Assembly: GCA_030589835.1 (NCBI GenBank)
Contig: JAUUZS010000087.1
Location: forward strand, 1-10,752
DNA: 10,752 nucleotides
Reading direction: 5' to 3'
Source: Cyclobacteriaceae bacterium
Lineage (GTDB): Bacteria; Bacteroidota; Bacteroidia; Cytophagales; Cyclobacteriaceae
Below are positions 6,843 to 10,752 of this stretch, in pieces. The number at the start of each line of letters is the position of its first letter. The first letter of the stretch is position 1. The notes below the pieces were generated by a model that did not search any database, was not told where the DNA came from, and worked only from the letters and a program-made list of their open reading frames with translations. The translations under genes were made by a program, and so were the position numbers.

Positions 6843-6910
6843 TCTGAAAATCCCTTAACCATCACTGAGATTGTGTGTTGGCCACAAATACCCTATTTTC
6901 AGAACTCAGT
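6843..6910. other. Possible folded element with crossing inverted repeats
   Basis: A perfect 9-bp inverted repeat TCTGAAAAT / ATTTTCAGA (6843-6851 and 6895-6903) encloses a 5-bp hairpin TTGTG / CACAA (6871-6875 and 6883-6887). A further pair ACTGAG / CTCAGT (6864-6869 and 6905-6910) would cross the outer stem as in a pseudoknot. It is not followed by a T run, so it is not a terminator. It could be part of a leader RNA of the regulator gene or a protein site; chance pairing in AT-rich DNA is also possible. Confidence 0.3.
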
Positions 6911-7113
6911 ACCTTCATTATGTTTCCAAAAAAATCACAGCGTTAAATGTTTAAATTTATTAGAAGGAATAGTGCCAATCCGAAAAGCATGCTTTAGCAA
7001 CGATTACGTCTCTATTTGCTGCCATTGCTTGATTTTCAGATTATACCCTAATTCAAAACACCTATGGTGATAATTTAGTTATTATTTGAAACTACTAGAT
7101 AAAACCAACAATT

Positions 7114-8220
7114 ATGCCCATTTATATGGATCGTCACGACCTGAAAAGTGTGACCGCTACAGATGTTGCTGAAGCCCACAGGGAAGATTTGAAAATTCAG
7201 GATAAATATCAATGCAAAGGCCTCACGTATTGGTTTGATGAAGAAAGAGGTACAGCATTTTGCCTGATTGAAGCACCAAATGAAAATTGTGTAAAAGAAA
7301 TGCACGATCATGCCCATGGGTTGGTCCCTCATCAGATAATTGAAGTGGATAGCGCATTAGTCAACGCTTTTTTAGGGCGAATTGAAGACCCTCAATCCAG
7401 CGAATTTCTTGAAAATTCTGATTTGCCCATAATCAGCGAGCCCGCTTTTAGGATTATCATGCATCTCTGTGCTGTAGATGCGGCATTATTTAATTCAACC
7501 CTTGCCAATGAAAAGACTTCGGACATCATAAATGAATATCATAATATGGTTCGTAGCGCTGTTAAACAGGCCGATGGCCGTGAAGTGAAGCAATCCAATT
7601 ATGATTATATTATTTCATTTACTTCAGTTTCAAAAGCTGTTGAATGTGCCCTTACAATTCATAAGCAATCTGAATTGTCATTCAAGCCTTTTCAAATCAG
7701 GATTGGTTTGAGTTCGGGATCTCCGGTAAATGGACAAAATGCGCTTTTTGGTGAAACTGTACAGCTAGCCAGGCGATTATGTCAGGTAGCAAATGATGAT
7801 CACATCAAGGTGTCGTCGGCGGTACATGAAGCATATACTCATAAAGTATTAAATGGGTTTAAAAAAAACAGTTCGATTAAAGCTTTGAAGCCAACGGATG
7901 AAGATTTCCTTATGCGCTTGATGGATATCACAGATGCAATTTGGAACAATCCTGACTTTGATTTGGAAAGATTCGGGAAACTCATCGGATTGAGCAGGTC
8001 GCAGTTATACAGAAAAACCTCAACCCTAACTGGCCTGTCACCCAACGATTTCATCAGGGATTTTCGATTAAAAAAAGCATTAAAACTCCTGGCTAAACAA
8101 AAAGGTAATGTAACAGAGATTGCATTCGAAACAGGATTTAACAGCCCATCGTATTTCTCAAAATGCTTTCAAAACAGATTTGGTATTCTACCCTCAGCAC
8201 TAGCCAATAAAATCGCCTGA
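7114..8220 (+). CDS. AraC-family regulator with DUF4242 and degenerate cyclase domains
   Basis: A 368-residue predicted transcription factor of three parts. Residues 1-85 are a DUF4242 domain (MPIYMDRHDL, LTYWFDEERGTAFCLIEAPN, then HDHAHGLVPHQIIEVD at 64-79 with a His cluster); a relative in Streptomyces binds nickel. Residues about 109-242 resemble a class III nucleotide cyclase (DGREVKQ...IISFTSVSKAVECAL, FQIRIGLSSGSPV, LFGETVQLARRL), but the first metal Asp region (normally FTD) reads MHLC and the GDG loop reads NYD, so catalysis is unlikely. Residues about 265-366 are an AraC-type DNA-binding domain with two helix-turn-helix units (FGKLIGLSRSQLYRKTS and VTEIAFETGFNSPSYFSKCF). DUF4242-cyclase proteins are known; the AraC tail is the uncommon part. 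The ATG at 7114 fits the conserved DUF4242 N-terminus. It probably controls the hemoglobin gene 135 bp downstream; the signal is unknown. Confidence 0.9.
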   Translation: MPIYMDRHDLKSVTATDVAEAHREDLKIQDKYQCKGLTYWFDEERGTAFCLIEAPNENCVKEMHDHAHGLVPHQIIEVDSALVNAFLGRIEDPQSSEFLENSDLPIISEPAFRIIMHLCAVDAALFNSTLANEKTSDIINEYHNMVRSAVKQADGREVKQSNYDYIISFTSVSKAVECALTIHKQSELSFKPFQIRIGLSSGSPVNGQNALFGETVQLARRLCQVANDDHIKVSSAVHEAYTHKVLNGFKKNSSIKALKPTDEDFLMRLMDITDAIWNNPDFDLERFGKLIGLSRSQLYRKTSTLTGLSPNDFIRDFRLKKALKLLAKQKGNVTEIAFETGFNSPSYFSKCFQNRFGILPSALANKIA

Positions 8221-8236
8221 GATATGATTTTTCATC

Positions 8237-8271
8237 ATTGAACCAAATGTGGTATTAATTGAACCAAATGT
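8237..8271 (+). promoter_or_regulatory. Tandem 14-bp direct repeat, candidate operator of the AraC-type regulator
   Basis: ATTGAACCAAATGT occurs exactly twice, at 8237-8250 and 8258-8271, a 21-bp period (two helical turns), so both copies face the same side of the DNA. It lies 85-119 bp before the hemoglobin start and just after the regulator gene. AraC-family proteins are known to bind direct-repeat half-sites with about this spacing. A binding role is inferred, not shown. Confidence 0.6.
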
Positions 8272-8355
8272 TATAGTAGGTCTTCATGAAGCTTACTAAT
8301 ATTGAAAATATTGATATACCATGAATATTTATAACTATAAATCAAATTTAACACT

Positions 8356-8748
8356 ATGGAAACTGTAACGGAAAAAATTGCCACCTTGTATGAACGACTT
8401 GGGGAAGAAGAAGGAATCAAAGCGATCGTAGATGATGTGGTAGAAGCCCACATGAATAATCCTGCTATAAGCGCTCGTTTCTTGCCTTATAAGGAAAGGC
8501 CTGAATACCTTGATCAAATTAAAAAGCACACTGTCGCCTTTTTTGGTGCAGGATCAGGAGGCCCCCAGGTTTATAAAGGCAGGGATATGACCACAACCCA
8601 CAAGGGCATGAACATAAATGCCACGGAGTATATGCATGTGATCGATGATGCAATGGCGGTATTGGATAAGCATAATAAAGATGAACAGACCAAAAAAGAT
8701 GTGCTTTCCATCTTTTATTCATTGAAAGATCTAATGATTGGGAAATAA
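8356..8748 (+). CDS. Group 1-like truncated hemoglobin
   Basis: A 130-residue cytoplasmic heme protein of the two-over-two truncated globin family, whose members bind O2, NO or other small ligands. It starts with TLYERLGEEEGIKAIVDD (10-27), continues with the E-helix region IKKHTVAFFGAGSGGPQVYKG (55-75 in part), and has the proximal heme ligand His82 in THKGMNI. Aligned by eye with Mycobacterium trHbN, the usual Tyr at B10 is Val29 and the Gln at E11 is Thr59, so the normal hydrogen-bonding pair for bound O2 is missing. Length is normal. The ATG at 8356 is the only sensible start; no Shine-Dalgarno is seen. It follows the AraC-type gene in the same direction, with a tandem repeat in the gap, and ends at a strong terminator. 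Confidence 0.92.
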   Translation: METVTEKIATLYERLGEEEGIKAIVDDVVEAHMNNPAISARFLPYKERPEYLDQIKKHTVAFFGAGSGGPQVYKGRDMTTTHKGMNINATEYMHVIDDAMAVLDKHNKDEQTKKDVLSIFYSLKDLMIGK

Positions 8749-8770
8749 GAATTATTTCCTAACCATTACC

Positions 8771-8806
8771 AAGCCCTCAGTTATTTAACTACTGAGGGCT
8801 TTTTTT
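8771..8806 (+). terminator. Intrinsic terminator after the truncated hemoglobin gene
   Basis: A perfect 11-bp stem AAGCCCTCAGT / ACTGAGGGCTT (8771-8781 and 8791-8801) with a 9-base loop runs into seven T (8800-8806), starting 22 bases after the hemoglobin stop. There is no T run on the other strand, so it should act only on rightward transcription. Confidence 0.92.
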
Positions 8807-8876
8807 GTCAAATCGGGCCAATACGCAATAGGGATATCACATTAATCTGATTTCCAGAATAATTATTTAGCTCAAT

Positions 8877-10655
8877 CTATCTTTTCAAATACTGCCTCAA
8901 TTCCGGACCAAGAATCCGATATCCCTCCACATTAGGGTGCAATCCGTCTGAGAAAAGGGATTCCTCAATTTTTTCATCCTCATTCAATAAATTTCTACCG
9001 ATATCTGTATAATGAACCTGCAATGAGCCTGCCAGTTTTGAAATCTTTAAATTCAAATCATAAACCCGTTCTTCATAATTTTTCCTGGGCAATACCCCGA
9101 TCAAGGACAATTTGGCATTTGGCTGTCTGGCCTTCATAGCCTGAATTAGAAGTCTCAGGCCATCAATAATCTCTTCGTCGGTATTCAAATGCAAATTGTT
9201 TGTGCCGAGCATTACCACAATTTGTTCTGCCTCAAAACCCTCCAGCTCCCCATGATATACCCTCCAGAGTACATTTTCAATTCTATCCCAGCCAAAACCA
9301 AAATTTCTGATTCCTAGATCTTTAAAATTTTCATCCCAGGTATTACCGCCATTTGAATAAGGCCCTTCAGGCAATCCTCCCCAGAAATGGGTGATGGAGT
9401 TACCAAAAAAACAAATTTTCGGTGGAGCTGCTTTATTCATTCTTAATAGCTCCTGATGACGTAGTTCCCAATCATAATTGCCGGGTTCTCTTAACTGTGT
9501 GACGGGGATAATTGTGGAGGATTTCCCTATTGGCTCATTGAGGATGAGACGTATAAATTTTTCATATGCCTCTGCATAGTGCATCATACCTAAATCGGAA
9601 GGATGCGTTCCATCAACAAAATCCTCATATCCTAGTTTGATTTCTGCTTTGGTCAACATATAGATGTTGTCCGCACCTTCAGCCTTTAAACCGGCATACG
9701 TTTCACGAAGTAACTGATTCAATTCGGTATAAGTTTCCTGCCGCTTTAGGTTTGTCGATCCATCAGAATACCCTGCATGTTCCACCAGTAAAATGGGAAC
9801 CTCCGGCTGCTTTTTGCTTAAATTTTTTACTGAAGAAATAATCCTTCCTCGAACATCATCCAACGACAAATTTTTGTTTGGGCTCAAATTTGGCAGACAA
9901 TCCAGAATATAAAGTTTCGCGTCAATTTCTGCCATCAAATCTATGAGCTCATCTTCCAGCCGTCCATTTCCTGAAAAGCCCAGATTGATCAATGGATTAT
10001 CCATTTTCCTTTCCAGGATAGAAGTCCAGGCCATTCCCGGTCGTGAAGCACATGCTCCCTGGGCAATTGAAGTGCCATAGACTACTATGGGCTTTTCCTG
10101 GCGGATGGGCAAGGGGTCAAATCGTGTGTGCTCGGGGACACCTATCTCAAGCCCCTCCACAGAATTGTAAAGCGGCAAGTACAAGCGATATTCTCTTCCC
10201 AGTTCATGGTGTAGCTCCTTTGGATTGATATTTTTATAATCGTATCTTACAGTATCTCCGAAAGCCCAATTTCCTCTGCACCACATCCATTCGCCATCAC
10301 TATTTTTGGCATATAGATCCACTCCGCTTACACCCGTTGCCGGCATGTGTGGCATAGCATGGTTGCCATTTACCTTGTAGCGAATTTTAATATCGCTTGA
10401 ATTGCTCCTGAAGCGAATGGAAAGTCCGGCAGCATGTTTCGATAAATTCCAGACTGCTTTCCTGACTTTTCTTTCCGCATCTAAGGGCAAACGATCATAA
10501 TCGGACTGCAGGTCATCTGGCCATTCCTGGCCTTCAATCACCTTGAATTCATTTTGAGCCGGGTTCCACCAGGAAATTTTAAGGTTTGTTTGAGAATAAG
10601 AGAATTGGTCTTGAAATAAAAATACGATCAGTATTAGTAAAATTTTGGATTTCAT
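8877..10655 (-). CDS. Secreted protein with two SGNH/GDSL hydrolase domains
   Basis: A 592-residue exported esterase-like protein. I start at ATG 10655, which opens directly with a signal peptide (MKSKILLILIVFLFQDQFSYSQ); a TTG at 10706 would add 17 residues in front and coincides with a promoter-like TTG. After the signal comes a beta-rich module with the GVDLY motif (111-115) of the GxDLY family, which precedes SGNH hydrolases. The first SGNH domain has VVYGTSIAQG (Ser196), NLGFSGNG, LDCLPN and DGTHP (Asp348, His351). The second has FFGNSITHFWGG (Ser420), NFGFGWDRIENVLWR, VMLGTNNLH and SDGLHP (Asp570, His573). Both carry a full catalytic set. Likely substrates are acetylated or otherwise esterified polysaccharides, by analogy with carbohydrate esterases; the true substrate is not visible. 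No linked polysaccharide-utilisation genes are in the window. Confidence 0.9.
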   Translation of the reverse strand: MKSKILLILIVFLFQDQFSYSQTNLKISWWNPAQNEFKVIEGQEWPDDLQSDYDRLPLDAERKVRKAVWNLSKHAAGLSIRFRSNSSDIKIRYKVNGNHAMPHMPATGVSGVDLYAKNSDGEWMWCRGNWAFGDTVRYDYKNINPKELHHELGREYRLYLPLYNSVEGLEIGVPEHTRFDPLPIRQEKPIVVYGTSIAQGACASRPGMAWTSILERKMDNPLINLGFSGNGRLEDELIDLMAEIDAKLYILDCLPNLSPNKNLSLDDVRGRIISSVKNLSKKQPEVPILLVEHAGYSDGSTNLKRQETYTELNQLLRETYAGLKAEGADNIYMLTKAEIKLGYEDFVDGTHPSDLGMMHYAEAYEKFIRLILNEPIGKSSTIIPVTQLREPGNYDWELRHQELLRMNKAAPPKICFFGNSITHFWGGLPEGPYSNGGNTWDENFKDLGIRNFGFGWDRIENVLWRVYHGELEGFEAEQIVVMLGTNNLHLNTDEEIIDGLRLLIQAMKARQPNAKLSLIGVLPRKNYEERVYDLNLKISKLAGSLQVHYTDIGRNLLNEDEKIEESLFSDGLHPNVEGYRILGPELRQYLKR

Positions 10656-10676
10656 TTTATTTGGTTTGTTTTTCCA

Positions 10677-10706
10677 CAAATTAATAAGGAAATACCTCAT
10701 AGACAA
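10677..10706 (-). promoter_or_regulatory. Candidate Bacteroidota-type promoter for the SGNH hydrolase gene
   Basis: On the minus strand TTG (10704-10706) is followed after 19 bases by TTAATTTG (10677-10684), one mismatch from TAnnTTTG, at the spacing usual for Bacteroidota. Transcription would begin about 15 bases before the ATG at 10655, which supports that start over the TTG at 10706. Judged by eye. Confidence 0.4.
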
Positions 10707-10752
10707 TAATTGAATCCAGCTTATCTAAAATTGTTATATTTGGTCGATTTTA

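Larger units (their letters stand above)
6606..7113. other. Long non-coding region between divergent pterin and regulator genes
   Basis: A 508-bp gap between the starts of the pterin synthase gene (leftward) and the AraC-type regulator (rightward). It must hold promoters for both. I see an imperfect direct repeat at 6661-6690 and 6717-6745, a degenerate AACCAAAT site at 6757-6775, and a possible folded element at 6843-6910. A 65-codon frame at 6873-7070 starts with TTG, has an unlikely Cys-rich composition and matches nothing I know, so I do not call it. No tRNA or recognised riboswitch is seen. Confidence 0.7.

Noticed and set aside
6873..7070. 65-codon plus-strand frame in the non-coding gap
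   Set aside because: It starts with TTG, has an unlikely Cys/His-rich composition, overlaps the inverted repeats and resembles no family I know.
7075..7332. 85-codon minus-strand frame over the start of the AraC-type gene
   Set aside because: It is a shadow of the strongly supported DUF4242 coding region on the other strand.
8224..8238. ATGAT / ATCAT hairpin just after the AraC-type gene stop
   Set aside because: A short AT-only stem with no following T run; too weak to call a terminator.
8298..8331. Repeated AATATTGA units (8298-8305, 8307-8314) before the hemoglobin gene
   Set aside because: Short AT-rich repeats are common in this DNA; they may belong to the promoter, but no element could be fixed with confidence.
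8771..8806. Bidirectional use of the hemoglobin terminator for the SGNH hydrolase gene
   Set aside because: On the minus strand the stem is followed by GGTAATGG with no T run, so it is called for the plus strand only.

Overview
The window looks like chromosomal DNA of a low-GC member of the Bacteroidota, most likely a Cytophagales-type bacterium. The protein families and their wording (Bacteroidota-type FolE, ligase-associated exonuclease, DUF4242 proteins, SGNH hydrolase with a GxDLY module), the near absence of Shine-Dalgarno sequences, and a few TTG/TAnnTTTG promoter-like pairs all point that way. No mobile element, CRISPR array, tRNA or rRNA was seen.

Layout. Bases 1-1452 (+) hold a sulfotransferase cut by the window edge and a small membrane protein; 1481-2077 (-) is a START-domain protein converging on them. 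A secreted protein of unknown function (2252-2941, +) converges on an LEA-like lipoprotein (2951-3532, -). Bases 3628-6605 (-) form a four-gene run: a PTPS/QueD-type pterin synthase, GTP cyclohydrolase I (folE), an intrinsic terminator, a ligase-associated-type DNA exonuclease with a GTG start, and a metallophosphoesterase of the ADP-ribose/CDP-alcohol diphosphatase kind. Bases 6606-7113 are non-coding and hold repeats and a possible folded element. Bases 7114-8748 (+) hold an AraC-type regulator of unusual build followed by a truncated hemoglobin ending in a strong terminator. Bases 8877-10655 (-) encode a large secreted protein with two SGNH hydrolase domains.

How the genes may work together. 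FolE makes 7,8-dihydroneopterin triphosphate and its overlapping upstream neighbour would use it; the CxxxxxHGH motif of that neighbour favours a 6-pyruvoyl-tetrahydropterin synthase over a strict QueD. The exonuclease lacks its usual ligase/helicase partners within the window and is instead paired with a phosphodiesterase of another family.

The most interesting part is 7114-8748. A DUF4242 domain, a nucleotide-cyclase domain that has lost its metal-binding aspartates, and an AraC DNA-binding domain are fused in one regulator. Immediately downstream, in front of the hemoglobin gene, lies a perfect 14-bp sequence repeated with a 21-bp period, the geometry expected of paired AraC-family half-sites. 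I infer a self-contained sensor-regulator/operator/heme-protein unit; the signal it senses is unknown.
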